Of a DNA stretch of 64,000 nt, positions 35,566 to 47,918 are shown piece after piece. The notes below the pieces were generated by a model. The model was not told the origin of the DNA. It worked only from the letters and a program-made list of their open reading frames with translations, and searched no databases. The DNA is from Phlegmacium glaucopus (Eukaryota; Basidiomycota; Agaricomycetes; Agaricales; Cortinariaceae). Every line of letters starts with the position of its first letter. Positions within the stretch are counted from its first letter, which is position 1. The DNA is taken from NCBI GenBank assembly GCA_015039465.1, contig MU130154.1:248001-312000 (forward strand). Reading direction: 5' to 3'. The translations under genes were made by a program, and so were the position numbers.

Positions 35566-37762
35566 TTAGTCCCACCATTGAGGATTGAGGTCCTGGCTCA
35601 TAAGTTTTGCCTTCGTTGCCCTGTTCCTCATCATTATCATCTCATCAAGGAAGAAGTCAAACATATCCCCTGACATCTCTCGGCAGATTGAATGGAATCC
35701 ACCCAACCAAACATTTGTCTGCTCTGCTATTGATGTATTGAAGAACCAGTTCCTCCCGTTTTCGCCAAGAAGCTCTGGAAAAAGTGCTGGGTTACAGTTG
35801 CTTTGACAGAAAGTGTCCGTCTCTGCATGTTTGTTCGCAAAATGAAAAACATCAACAGCAAGCCCCACATTTCTGAAATCAGGGTCATCTTTGACATGCT
35901 TTGCGACACTGCAATTATTGTCGAATATGATGTGGTTGGGCATGAATCCACCCTGATAAGTGCGCTTTATCATTTCCTATGAAACCAGTCGTAAGTTAGC
36001 ATTCAACAGTGGTAATAAATTACACATACGACAACTGCTGTTATTGACTCTGCATGGTAAAAGGTTTCCCTAGCTATGATCATTCCACAAGGTGCAACAA
36101 GAATTTGCTCATTGTGAGTCCGCGAACGGCCAAACTGTGCACGGATCTTCTTTTTGGTAGATGGGGCTCGCAGAGGAGCAGTTTGTGTGGCTGAACTGTT
36201 ACCAATAGTTGCGTTTAATGAGGCACGAGCAAGAGTGGTTTGGGTTATGGCTTCCTCCTCAGAAGGGATCACTCGGTCTCCAATGATTTCATATGTCTCA
36301 TTGAGGTCGTCATCTTGTTCAATGATGTGAGCAACCGGCAGGTCAAGAGCCTCACCATGTTTTGGGTGGGCAACCTTCGCCCTCTTCAGCTTTTCCTTCA
36401 GTTGAAATGCTGCTCCTCCACGTTCAACATGGATAGTCTCAACTCGTTGATGGGTAGGGTCCTTGCATGTCCGTTTGTCAGGTGCAGAAATTTGTTCATT
36501 ACAGCCTACAATGACACATTTTTGATCAAAGTATGCATGGGTAGGACAGAAGCGATGGCGCTTATTGGAAAGAGGAATGGTGCAATGTGGTACACCACAT
36601 GTTGGGCAACCTAATGTAACCCCATCCATGACAACCGCATGAACTGTAAGACCTAAAATTGGTATAGATGAAGCCTTATTGCTATCACAACAAACTAACT
36701 GCGTACCTTGCCCATTACTAGGATATTCACGCACACACTTCTTACACCGGTGACGAAGTTCAGGTTGACCATATAGACGAGTGCGATCATTTTTCTCGCG
36801 CATGGCAGTCTTGTAACGCTCAGATTGCAGACCGCTATGGGGGACTTGAAGGGTGGTGTTCCGTTGTTTGTGATCCTCGAGCAAGGCTACAAGAATAAAG
36901 GCATGAGCAACATTTTTGCCATCGAGTTTGCCCTTGAATTTCCAGGATTCGGGTATTTTATTCTTTGTCGTTGCCTCATGCGTGTTCAAATAAATGGAAG
37001 CGCAATTGGCAAATGATACCCATGCAACATTGGTGCTTGTATGCCACATATCAATGAGACCACGTTCTATGAATTGGTGATCTGCAATTTGGAGGATGTC
37101 AGGCAGATTATCGTAGTAAAATCTTCTGTCATTCTTCACAAAGAAATCTAGGTGGTAATCGGTATTGCAGTCTGCCAAACTGAATGAGCCTTAAGTGATT
37201 TAGAGGGCTACATAGGGTACCTGTACACGTTAAAAAGCAGGAATAAATTGGTATGGGTCCTTCATCAAGTGTATAGAGGATTCCTTCGCGCTGGGTTGCC
37301 ACCTGGAGTTTCTTTCCATGATCTGTGCGTGTACACTCGGGATTGGTGCAGAGCTGTGAGGGAGGCCAAATATTGCGAGCCGAGACTATGGGATAATGAT
37401 GTTAAATTGCCTGACTGTGACTCTTTAGGTTATGGAAGCAACAGACTGAATCCTTTATCTATGCCATGATCCTTGAATGCAACCGACACAGCCTTGTCAT
37501 CAAGGATGAATGCAAACCATATAAGCTCCTTGAGAACCTTCCAGCACACTTCAACCTCCTGTTCACTCAGAACACAGCTAGAAGCAAGGAATTTGACGAT
37601 GCTGACAGGAAGGAACTGGGGAACAACAGTAGGTAGATGGGAAGACCTTTGGGCAAGGAGGATCTCGTTTTTGAGTCTTGAAGCATATTGAATATAACAG
37701 GATATCTTGAGGATGTCATGAACGCCACCCAGGTTCACAATAGCATCAAGTAGGTCCTGCAT
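35566..37762 (-). CDS. KDZ transposase-like protein with CxC5 and CxC6 clusters
   Basis: Start ATG at 37762 (MQDLLDAIVN), stop TAA at 35566-35568. Exon 1 joins at the GT before 37450 to an exon giving LCTNPECTRTDHGKK and LYTLDEGPIPIYSCFL, then CNTDYHLDFFV: the CxC5 cluster. The CxC6 cluster follows: CPTCGVPHCTIPL, RHRFCPTHAYFDQKC, VGCNEQ, RTCKDPTH. The C-terminal DDE-type domain shows IIFDNNC (Asp), VDVFHFANKHAETDTFC, and NTSIAEQTNVWLGGFHSI (Glu), the layout of KDZ transposases. Names CxC5/CxC6 refer to Cys clusters known to accompany KDZ transposases. Four to five short introns. The gene lies inside the inverted repeats in opposite orientation to the accessory gene. No internal stop seen, so it may be active. 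Confidence 0.85.
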
Positions 37763-37941
37763 TGGAGATCACAAGAATATTTGAAGTTGTGGGACACCAC
37801 TTAGTAATGAAATAATATTAGCTGATTTTCGATGTTTTGACACCATTAAAGAAGGTTGGAGAATTAAGTAACATGTATATAACACCTGGGTAGCATAAAA
37901 GGACAAAATTCATTGAGGCGGACAATGATGCGGACTCCGGC

Positions 37942-37983
37942 CATGAGGCGGTGAGGCGGATTTCTCATATCCGACTTGTCCTC
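37942..37983 (-). repeat. Right terminal inverted repeat of the KDZ element
   Basis: The reverse complement reads AAGTCGGATATGAGAA and CCGCCTCACCG, matching the left end. It is followed by GCAGAGAC at 37984-37991. Confidence 0.78.
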
Positions 37984-37991
37984 GCAGAGAC
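37984..37991. repeat. Target-site duplication of the KDZ element, right copy
   Basis: GCAGAGAC, identical to 26438-26445. Confidence 0.75.
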
Positions 37992-38154
37992 TAACCCGTG
38001 GGCCGTGACGGCCGAATTCTGCGCAATGCACATGCCGTCTGACGGCAATTGCCTTAGCCGTACCGGCATGATCGATAAGCTAACCTTGGTTCCAACTTTT
38101 ATGTGTCGCTTCCGAGTCCAGTTACGCTCCTTTCTGCGTCCTTGAGAACCAGAC

Positions 38155-41100
38155 ATGCGAGAGAAAAGAGATGAGAAGCAGCTTTTGACGCTACCCGTAT
38201 ATGAATCTCGTCCTCCTAAATGGCTTCCAAAGATACATGGGGATGCCGACCTTGGTGAAGAGAACTGATAGTCAATCCATTCGATAACCCCAATCTAATG
38301 CTTAGCCCTCCTGTTAGGTTATCCGGGCTTCCACCCTCCCCGTCCAGGGCAAGACGAGGATATATTGTCGGAGAACAATGTCAAGCATGGGTTCATTCTT
38401 GGCCAACCGGTTTCTGTGAGTTTCGATGTTGGACCTTCTAGTTACGAATATTTTTTATTGTTCCATTGGAAAGGTGGAAACGTTTAGTGCTCAGGCGATG
38501 ATAAACGAGAAACTCCATTCAGCCGAAACGCTGTCGAAGTTGGAGCAACTCATGAATGAAGTCTTCATTCGTCGGGCTGAACGCATTCCTCCCATCCCGT
38601 TCGTGACTTCTGGCTGTGAATTCCATGATTATTGCTCAACTATCTTAGGCCTTCTTCCTTTCGAATGCCCACACGAGTCACTCTAAACGACGCCAAACGC
38701 CAGGCATGGTTTGCTGACTTGGCAAACCCTGACGTTCCACTGCACAAATTAGGCAAAAGTGTACCTCATGGGGCCAAGGGCCACGACCTTTTAGATCTTC
38801 TCCAATCAAATAATGTGGCAATCTCAAGAGCTGTATGGTTTCTGCGTGTTTTTGGCGCCAACGAAACGGTAATGATTCAACTGACCCCACGGCTAGCTGA
38901 AGCATTAACAATAACTTACACAAAGGCAGGACTAAGAAATAAACCCTCCTACGTTCCAACACAATATAGCATTGATTGGGCCAATGTAGTGACAGGATAC
39001 ATGAAGAAGCAAATATCGGAAATTGCTCTCCCAAGTGCTCCAAGACCAGGCTTAAATATCAAGCAAACTTTCAAAGGGGTTCTTGCGGATGCCGATACCC
39101 GTGATAGATGGATATCTCGCTTTACATACTGGTAAAAGCCGTTTTCTCCTCTCACCATCAAGTCAGCTTGTTTTTGATGAGCTTTATGTAGCCTCAAGCT
39201 TCTGCGCACGTTCTATGCTGAAGACCTTGTAGATCATCGGACTTTTCTAACATGGCTAACTCAGCAAATGATCACTTGCAATCTTGCACAAGCAGGTTTC
39301 CTCGCACGTCTTGAGGAAGAATATCTTGACGATATCATGGAAAGTAGAGCGCTGGCAAGGCCGCTTGTTGAAGGATGCCTCGCTAAATTAATGGAGGCAA
39401 GCAATGAAATTAATCTCAGGTTATAATCGACTCTAAAAATCAACAGTAGATTCGCACAACGCCTGCCCACGAATTTCTGCATGGGACAGGGGAGTTGTTA
39501 AAAGTTCTTCTCCAAGTATGTTTGGTATTTGTCCAACAACTATTTCGTTGATCTGTACAAATTATAGCGCCTGTGCCTCGCGCTACCAGATGCTTTTGTT
39601 AGCTCCAGAATATGGACTACATATTCGATGCTTTTGGACGATATCATGTCCGAAAATTTCACGAATATCTCGAACGATCGCTGTATTGAATACAATCTGC
39701 GGGATATCCGGTATCTCCTGTCTGAACACCATTCTGATATCAAGAAACGAAACAAGGCCTTATTGTTTTGTGGGCCGATTCCTAAAGTTTCAGCCCGCCT
39801 AGGAACTGCCGTTTCTGATGTCAAGGTGAGTACTATCAAGAAAATCTGCATATCGTGGTTGGCTTATATCTGAAGTAGTTGTTAAACTCCATTTCAAGCG
39901 ATACAGACATGACCGCTGTTGGCTATTTCAGCCACGATATGAATGACTATGTTATTTTCAAGGAAAAAATAGATCTACTCCTTACATGGAGTGTAACCCC
40001 GTTGCAATATGGTGATCACCGGCCTTTTGCTGCAGCTACCCTTATCCGAACCTGGAGGGACAAAGCTTGTGATCGAGCGAGTCGACGAAATGTTGCTACC
40101 CCCAGTGAATTTCTTCAAGACCAACTCTTTGATTGGCTTGACACATCTGAAGTAGCTGGAGAGGCCAGTAACATTCGGGACGTTGCACTGCTATATGGAA
40201 AATTGGTCAAACATGAAGTGTTCTCCTACGCGAGCTATATACAGCGACTTGTCGCCCGTGGCGAAGTAGGTTTATCCTATACCGAGGTACTTGATCTACA
40301 CCCCGTTTTTTCATGCCTTCTGATATATTCATTCATCAGGATGTTGGTTCTCGTCATCGCCTTTTTCTCAGCTGGATACCATTGGCCAATTCCACTCTGT
40401 CTCTCACAAATCAACGAAAAGTCACCCTATATAGTGCAAGAGCACGGGAGACACCAGAAGACATCACCGAGCGGGAGATGCGTAAAGAAATCCGAACGGT
40501 ATTGCCTGACCTTTTTGAAGGTTTGATTTGTACATGACCTTCATTTGAATCAAATTTGATGAGACTTCAAGGTACTCCGCAGTGTACACTGCCGTCGACT
40601 ACCATATTACTTGCACAGTGCAAAACCTTGATTTCTGCAACTCGCTTTGAGCAAGTAAGAACTTTCCGACAATGGCTATTGCCTATTTTCAGAAAACACA
40701 TCATCAAGTGCGCATCTCTCGCGCTGCTTTAAAGACTGGCTAACATCGTTTCAGAAACAAAGTTGACCACGTCGTACTCCTCAAGTCGTACCTTGTTACG
40801 TTGGAATTGATGGCGTATTCGAAGTGTTTTCATTCAGCCCTTGATGTGAGCACTTTTTTGTACGGCCTTTTTCAGACTAATTGGGAATTATGTACTTGAC
40901 AGCTTACACTATGTATGCTGGAGCATTCCAATAATGCGGAATCGATGAATGGCTTGATAGGTACTTTTTATCGTTACGCAGCCATTTGGACGTGCATGGA
41001 CGTGGTACCAATTATTGTCCAGGCACTTGATACAGCACATCAAGTCTGGAAGCTACGTGGTGTCCAATCCCGTCCTTTGCTAGCGTTGCTGATAAAGTTT

Positions 41101-43917
41101 GATAATGGGCGATACCTAAACGAAGCATCGAGAGAGAAGATCGTGTCAGATATCGCAGCGTTCACACTGGTGACACCCTTACACTCAATTCCAACCGTTA
41201 GCATTCTCAATTTGAATCCGTAGGCATTGCAACCTATCGTGCAACGTTCAGATCCTGTACCTGAAGTTCTTCCAGAGATCTTACTCCTCGCCGGAGATCC
41301 AGACCCAAATGCTCCCTCAATACTTGCAAATGGACTGTGGATTAAATATCGGACGTCGTCGGACTGGGCATGGAAAGTTTGGGACAACACCGTTGCCAGC
41401 CTCAGACAGATTCCTAGTATGACCCAAGATGTTGAAGCCCGACGTGCTTGCGCCCTACGATATGGTTGCTTTCTATGGCGAATTGACCAACATCTCCCGC
41501 ATGGTCTGGATGGTGATGTGCTGCAATGGTTCCTTGGACCTGGGAAGAGTGAAGTTGTCGCACTTAGTGCTGATGCCTGGGATGTACTCAGCGTTGTGCT
41601 GCGCTATCTCGCTGTGAATGACGCCTTGAAGACCACCACTATCATGGAAGGACTAGTGTACCCTGCTTGGCAACTAGGAGCGTCTGGAACATCTGGTCAA
41701 GTGCAGATACCTGAAACCTATCTTTACGCTGCCAACAACCTTTGCATTCATCTCTTGTTACAAGACGATGGCGGTAGCGATACGATGCCTCCAATTGACT
41801 TATCTGAGGTCCAATCCATCCGGACACGGCGCCAGGCTGTATACGACGAACTTCACTTTCCGTTGCTCGTTGCGAGTATGCCTATGTTGATATCTCTGGA
41901 AAATAACCAAGACGTACCCGAAGCACTTCGAAACGAAACAACTTCTCTTCGTTGTCGCCTATGTCAAGGATCAGGTTTCCGGCAAGGTGCATACCGGAAC
42001 CTTGATGTCATCCGAGAAGCATTTGAAAGCTCTCCTTATCTCATGGATTCATATCCCAGCTCAGAGTGCTTAAGTAAACGCGCAGTCGCTGGTCTGAGGA
42101 TGATACTCTGTGATTCACGAGATGGTAAGTCATCATGACTCCCAATCGAGTGGCTTATAATCCTATATTACATCAGATGCAAATATCTATGACTGGCCTG
42201 AAGTGACGTGCTTGCTCAGTCCGTGGAAAATTGCTGCCACTACTATTCAAATGCAATTGCAGCTCAAGCAGCTGGGTCGGGCTCTCAGTCAAGAATCCAC
42301 CCGTGAAGCTGCAAGTGCGAGCTTGGACAGGTTGACGTCCATGCTTTTTTATCATACAAAGACGTCAGAGGAAGCCTCTTATGTTGGAGAGATGGCACGA
42401 GGCGCAGACAATATCGTAGCTTCAAGGGTAAGTTGTTGTATCTCGTTTCCAGTGCTGACGCTAATAGCAGAGATAGTTCATCAACAACGGATTTAGATGC
42501 ATGACTGGACTCCTCTCGGAGACACAAAATGAAGCAGAAGCTTCAAGAAGAGTTGGCGAAATGTTACGCGTCCTTGTCCATGTATCTCAACCATTCCGGG
42601 GTCCTACTGCAACCCTTCCATTGGTGGATGCTGCCATTCAAGAAGCTTTTATTGAGGCACTTGAGAAGAGACTGAAAGTCCTCGATTCCCAAATCGCACA
42701 CGAAGACAACTTGGTCCATTCTCAAAATTTCATTCTCCCTTGCCGTCTTCTGCAATTCATATTGAGCTTCCGTATCTCATGGACACCCAAAACGAAAGAC
42801 TCAAGCTCAAACCTATCAATCATGATATTCCGTTTAGCCCTGGTAAGTCCGCATTACTCGGAGAGCATTTTAATCCTTCTGACCAGCCTGTAGTATTGTG
42901 CAGGGCGAGACAACCTTGATATCAACGCATACCCTGTCCTTTTTGATACCCTATTGGTCCTATATGATGGTATGTGTATCAATCTTGTCACCCTTATCCT
43001 TTATCTTACACTCGACAGAAATGCCCCACGATTCTAAATCAATCTCCTTTGATCCCTTCCGACACTATCCCAAACTCTCTGTTACTGATTTACCGGTCGA
43101 GCTGCCTCTCGAATATCGAAACCAACTTTCCACGCTTCTTGTGCAGTATCCTTCAGATTCAGTGGTCAAAGATCTAGTCGATGCACACCACGATGCTCAA
43201 GGAAATGAAGTCTTGGGATTTTGTGTCACCAATAGGCCTTGGGAATGGATTGAAAACTTAGGCGAACCTTCTACACTCGATGTCAAAGAGGAGGAACGCG
43301 AAAAGGAACGCAAGTACCTGGTGAAGAATTCGGGGTCAATATCGTTGGACCACTTCGGTGCTCGTCTGACCGGCGATGGTGTGAAACATGACATGGCAAC
43401 CGACATCGACTCCAGGACTGCTAGCAGTATACGATCCTTCGAGGATGGATGTTCAGAAAATTTATTCAACCGTGATTGGCGAGAAATGCGCTTGGAATGT
43501 GCTGCAGAACCTTCGCCAGTGTTCCGCCTAAGAGGGGAGCTGGATCACAACGCTCCAATACTTTCTGATAGTTTAAATACCGTTCAAGGCCAGAAGACAT
43601 CTCCACCTTCTTCGGTCGTTTCTCGGGGGTCCACTCAAGGAACTATGTCATCGTCGATGCGGCAACAACAGAGTCCCAGTCATACCACCCACAGCAGGGC
43701 AACTAACTCCACCGTCCATGAAATTATCGACATTGACAGTGTTCCAGCTACATCTTCGTCGAGGAAAGAGTCTGGGAAGCGCAAAACAATTGCGGCTGAC
43801 AGTGATGATGAGATTGAAATTATCGAAGGTCCTGTTGTCACCCACGTAGCTACGAGCTCAAAGCGTCAAAAGATCATCAAACTTCCTGCAGGAAAGACGA
43901 AAGCTAGGAAGAAATGA
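38155..43917 (+). CDS. MED12: Mediator complex subunit 12 (Srb8)
   Basis: Med12 is part of the CDK8 kinase module, which represses or tunes Mediator in the nucleus. ATG at 38155 (MREKRDEKQL) opens an exon with PVYESRPPKWLPKIHG, the conserved Med12 N-terminus; an earlier start is possible because the KDZ element lies just upstream. Following exons give HPPRPGQDEDILSENNVKHG and VETFSAQAMINEKL. The Med12 signature domain is unmistakable (RQAWFADLANPDVPLHKLG, SVPHGAKGHDLLDLL, RPGLNIKQTFKGVLADADT). Many short introns; the 40.5-41.2 kb part is the least clear. The last exon (to 43917) carries RPWEWIENLGEP, typical of agaric Med12, then a disordered tail with acidic-flanked hydrophobic runs (HEIIDIDSVP, DDEIEIIEG). 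Confidence 0.9.
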
Positions 43918-44111
43918 AGTTATTCTTTTGTATATTTTATAGGCCATGTAGTATAATAATAGGTTTGCGAGCAATTACATAACTATAAATAGCCTGGCCC
44001 AGAAAATCAATAATTGAGATGCAAGCAGTCTTACGACTTACTTGTCAATTATTCGAAAAAATACGGGATCATGTAGTGGCTGGCCCCTAGGAGAAAGCAA
44101 ATGTTAGCTGT

Positions 44112-45198
44112 TCACGTTGTCTTGCGCGGGAAGAAACCGTCCCATGGCCCAGCAGTAGTTACAACAGTCTTCCCTTTCCGGTTTTCAGCAACAGGCTTTT
44201 TGGGGCTGTTCTCCCCTGTTGCAGCCGCTATCACTCTTACAACCGCCTTCAGCGTGAATGCTTCGGTAGGACGGGTGCGCACAGGTTCTCGACACGTCGG
44301 ACATGTATATTGAGGGTTGGGTGGTAAAAGATTCGCGAGCATACCGGCCACATGAGGATGAGTTGCTGCTTGGGGATGTTGCATCAGGGTTTGGATCAGA
44401 CCTTGGAGATGAGGTAGGTTCTGGTGGGCTTGGTTGACGTCGTATTGTGGATTCGCATTCATAAACTGAGCCAGGGTTGTGCTGAACCAATCTTGTAGAC
44501 ACGATTGGCAAAAGGTGTGTCCACAATTGGGTAGGCTTCAAGGAGATGGTGTAGATTAGACAATATAATTGGAAAATCGCGTTGAAAGCGTACAAATAGG
44601 GTGCCCACATCCGGGACGTGCAGATTTCACAGTCAAGATCATCTGTGAGACATGCGACATCCTGAAATATTTGAGCCGTAGGAAGAGTGGTGGACTGAGA
44701 AATCAAGCTCACCACCAGAGTACCGGGCTTTCGAAGGGCTTGCAATTGTTGGTTTTCTTCACGAAGGTTGTCAAGTTCTCGAACGGCTCGCTCGTGATCT
44801 TTCTTGTACTTGACACTTTCCTAAACAACGAAAAAGCGTTAGAAACGTCAAAGCAGTGGATAGAGATGCCAACCTACCTCTCGTAACTTATTAATCTGCC
44901 GTCTGAAATCGGCAATCATGGCGGCATGAGAGCTCAGGTGAGGCGGAGTGTCATCATCATCGTCAGATATCTCGATGATTTCACCTGGAACTATAGCCGG
45001 CTTCGCAGGTCGTTGTCTTTGTTGTGTTTTTTTGTCTTTCCGTTTTGATTTTACCAGCATTGTTGATTCTTCGAGGTCAGACGAAGGCAAGGTCAAGTTA
45101 TCTGTGCTGCGTAGTGGATGATGATGAGCCCGCAGCGGACTTGATGTAGGAAGAGAGTCGGCTCTTGGAGCAACGTTTTGGGAACGAGTGGCAGGCAT
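44112..45198 (-). CDS. RING-finger protein with coiled coil and SUMO-interaction-like motif
   Basis: Probable E3 ubiquitin ligase. Start ATG 45198 (MPATRSQNVA), three exons. Near residue 75 is GEIIEISDDDDD, a hydrophobic run followed by acids as in SUMO-interaction motifs. A coiled coil follows (FRRQINKLRE, HERAVRELDNLREENQQLQ). The RING starts with CEIC and NCGHTFCQSC, but the last pair (YTCPTC) comes only after about 65 more residues rich in His, Gln and Pro, much longer than the normal loop. SIM plus RING is the layout of SUMO-targeted ubiquitin ligases; that reading is inference. Neighbours: convergent with Med12, divergent from the YCII gene. Confidence 0.8.
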
Positions 45199-45339
45199 CG
45201 GAAAAAGAAAGAGACAAAAGGGTCGGGAACTGTAATTATCCTTTTTAGGAATAAATCAACTAGCCCCTATCATGCATGTGACAGGAAAATCTGCACATGG
45301 CTCTAATAGGCAATGCTCAAACGGTCATTGCTCAGAACA

Positions 45340-45857
45340 ATGTCTACGACTACAACCACACAGACGCCGACCCTCCACCATTTCTTTGTTTATGCACCTG
45401 ATAAGACTGAGGAGGGGACTCTTGCTCGAAGATTCTCAGTCAGGCCTTCCCACCTTGAGGCTATACAAGATAAGATTGCAAAGGGTGTCGTCCGTTCGTG
45501 GTGGTATTGTGCAATGTTTTTCAAAGCATGCTCATGTATCTATGTAGGTCTCGGCGGCATGCTGACAACGCCGGAATCTATCGCGAGCCCAGCTGCAGAG
45601 AGAAAAGTAGTTGGATCAACAATGATTATTGAAGCAGAGACCATCGAAGAGTGCGATCGTCATTCTATCCGTCGAGACCAATCCTGACTCTCATGTGTTA
45701 GAGTAAAAAAGCTGATCCACGGAGATATCTACTACACATCGGGTGTGGTGAGTAATAGGTTACCTCCTAAGTTGTGTGTTTGACTGAAATTGAATATATA
45801 GTGGGATCCAGAGAAGATTGTGATTTTACCGTTCTTTGCTGCTACCCCTTTCCCTTG
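45340..45857 (+). CDS. YCII-domain protein
   Basis: Four exons, ATG 45340 (MSTTTTTQTP), stop TGA 45855-45857. The product, about 110 residues, matches the YCII fold: HFFVYAPDKTEEGTLARRF, RPSHLEAIQDKIAKG, GGMLTTPES, VGSTMIIEAETIEEV and GDIYYTSGVWDPEKIVI. YCII proteins resemble muconolactone isomerases and dimerise; their substrates are mostly unknown. An in-frame ATG at 45313 would add nine residues. The two middle introns contain in-frame stops, so splicing is required. Confidence 0.82.
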
Positions 45858-46100
45858 ATTCAATGACGTTTTCTATACCCGCGATGCCTTGTTGGATTGT
45901 TGGTTAGTTTGAAGGTTCGAGTCGTGTAATCGTCGTAGATAACACCTCTCGCAAATATCCAGCCATTTTTTTTTTCACTCGGTAGGAATACTATCACAGT
46001 CCTGAGGCCCGGTTTTCCTTGCTCTTGGTTTCAGTAATTTAAGAGCCAAAACTTGGCTAAACCTTAGCCCGGACCAACGGCTTCTAGCTCTCTCCGCCCT

Positions 46101-47290
46101 ATGATGGCTCAATACTTCTCTCGTTCTTTCAGTCAAAGATCTCTTCGATATCCAGCCCCCTCGCTAACCCGCAGTATTCGACTTTCAAATTACGCTCACA
46201 ATTCAATTGTACGGCCCATGTCTTCGTCGTCGTCGCAGTATGAATATATCTTGCTCTCACGGCCGGAACCTTCGGTACTGCTAGTCACGCTCAACAGACC
46301 CAAGTCACTGAATGCACTGAGCAGCCCATTGTTCAAAGAATTGAACCAGGCGCTAGAGGATGCGGATAAAGATGATTCTGTTGGCGCTATGGTACTGACG
46401 GGTTCTGAAAGGGCTTTCGCAGGTTTGTCCCCTTCCCCATACGTCATGTGCAGCTACTCAAAGTCCCATAGCGGGAGCCGATATCAAAGAAATGAAGGAT
46501 AAACAATGTGAGCAGACGCCATCTTTGTGTCCTACACCTATTGAATGAACCTCCAATTTTTAAAGTCGCGGATGTGTACAAAAACAAGTTCTTGGAAGAT
46601 TGGGCCGCTATTACCAACCTTCGCAAGCCATTGATCGCAGCAGTCAGCGGATTCGCTGTGAGTACTTGCGACCCATATGTGTTCTAGCTATTCATAACTT
46701 CCCTTCCCTGCAGTTGGGAGGCGGCTGCGAGCTTGCCCTCATGTGTGACATTATTCTCGCGTCTCCAACTGCAAAGTTTGGTCAGCCTGAGATAAACCTC
46801 GGTGTTATCCCAGGCGGAGGCGGCTCGCAACGCCTCATTCACGCTATCGGCAAGTCTCGCACCATGGAGTTGGTTCTGACGGGCCGAACATTCTCAGCTC
46901 AGGAGGCTGAAAAATGGGGAATGATTAGTCGAGTGGTTGGTGAAGGGGAGGGTGAGGTTGTCAAAGAAGCTGTGAGCATGGCAAAAGAAATCGCTAGTAA
47001 GAGCCAAATTGCAGTGCAGGCAGGCAAAGAGGTCGTCAATGCAGGTATGTGGATAGTTCGTGATGTGCCAGCGGAATATTCATGCCTCAACTGGGAAAGC
47101 TTATGAGTTGACTCTCGCTGAGGGTTTACGTTTCGAGCGCAGGACCTTCCATGGTCTCTTTGCGACCAACGATCAAAAGGAGGGTGAGTCCCGAATGTAC
47201 TTTTTTTTCGTTCAGAGCTTACTGAACAACAACGAACTAGGTATGGCTGCATTTGCAGAAAAGAGGAAGGCCAACTTCACCCATTCATAA
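46101..47290 (+). CDS. Enoyl-CoA hydratase, mitochondrial
   Basis: Hydrates 2-trans-enoyl-CoA in beta-oxidation (crotonase family). ATG at 46101; an Arg/Ser-rich, acid-free N-terminus (for example [14 protein letters not shown]) looks like a mitochondrial targeting peptide. Core motifs: [22 protein letters not shown] (oxyanion hole), [17 protein letters not shown] with the first catalytic Glu, and [17 protein letters not shown] with the second. The C-terminal [20 protein letters not shown] block is typical of short-chain hydratases (ECHS1 type). Six or so exons. Length about 295 residues fits. Confidence 0.93.
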
Positions 47291-47317
47291 AATCGATCCT
47301 TCATGAACTTCACTACT

Positions 47318-47694
47318 TCAAAGTATCGTTCGACGAGCCACTGTATTCTGTTTGGTCCCATTGGAGTGAAAACAATTAATCAAACGAGTTTGCAGCTTAC
47401 ATTGGAACCATCGAAAAACACTACCAATTAATAAGGCTACGTCTAGTGTCAGTGTGACAACGCAGGTAATAACGTGGATTTCTGACCTACTCCCAAACCA
47501 GCTACCACTCTCTTCTGACCTAGTGACCCTGGGCCAGTTGCGCGAGATTGCCAGAGAGCGTATGAACCTACACCACCCAGCGCTCCGGCTCCAATGAGGC
47601 GACATGACAGGCATTCCCTGGGTTTCGGGCGTTCAACAAAACCCGGTGGCTTGTTTGATTGAAGAACAGTATCCTGATGGCTCTCGATGGTCAT
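47318..47694 (-). CDS. Small membrane protein, DMAC1/TMEM261-like
   Basis: ATG at 47694 (MTIESHQDTV); an earlier in-frame ATG at 47736 is possible. The motif RECLSCRLIGAGALGG followed by a hydrophobic segment is that of small DUF4536 proteins such as DMAC1, which help assemble the distal membrane arm of mitochondrial complex I. One intron (donor after GLGV, near 47480); the second hydrophobic segment (LLIGSVFRWF) lies in exon 2. The exact splice acceptor is ambiguous and the C-terminal tail to 47318 may be partly untranslated. It ends only 28 bp from the end of the enoyl-CoA hydratase gene. Confidence 0.6.
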
Positions 47695-47918
47695 CGTTGT
47701 TAACCAAGTTTGATACCGGGCCGATCCGCGTGACAAGCTTGGAATCGGGAAATTGTTTGGAAATTGTCCTCTTCAGTGGCCCAAGCCACAAAACAACAAT
47801 AATGCAGTTCTTAAACTCAGAACAATAGCATTTTGGAAATTTAAAATAAAAGAACACTTCAGTATTCCCATACTTACCCCCCACCTTGTCAACCTTGCCT
47901 TATCAATAATCACCAGTC

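Larger units (their letters stand above)
26446..37983. mobile_element. KDZ-class DNA transposon, split by a nested chromovirus
   Basis: The ends are imperfect terminal inverted repeats (26446-26487 and 37942-37983), flanked by an 8-bp direct duplication GCAGAGAC. Inside are two convergent genes: a zinc-finger accessory gene (26837-28823, +) and a CxC5/CxC6 KDZ transposase gene (35566-37762, -). A 6.6-kb LTR retrotransposon lies between their 3' ends. Without it the transposon is about 4.9 kb. Both genes keep open, spliceable frames by my reading, so the element may still be functional or only recently silenced. Limits rest on repeat and duplication together; the outermost six bases of the two ends match poorly. 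Confidence 0.78.

Noticed and set aside
42898..43917. Separate gene after Med12
   Set aside because: The RPWEWIENLGEP block and tail are typical of agaric Med12 C-termini, and there is no intergenic gap.
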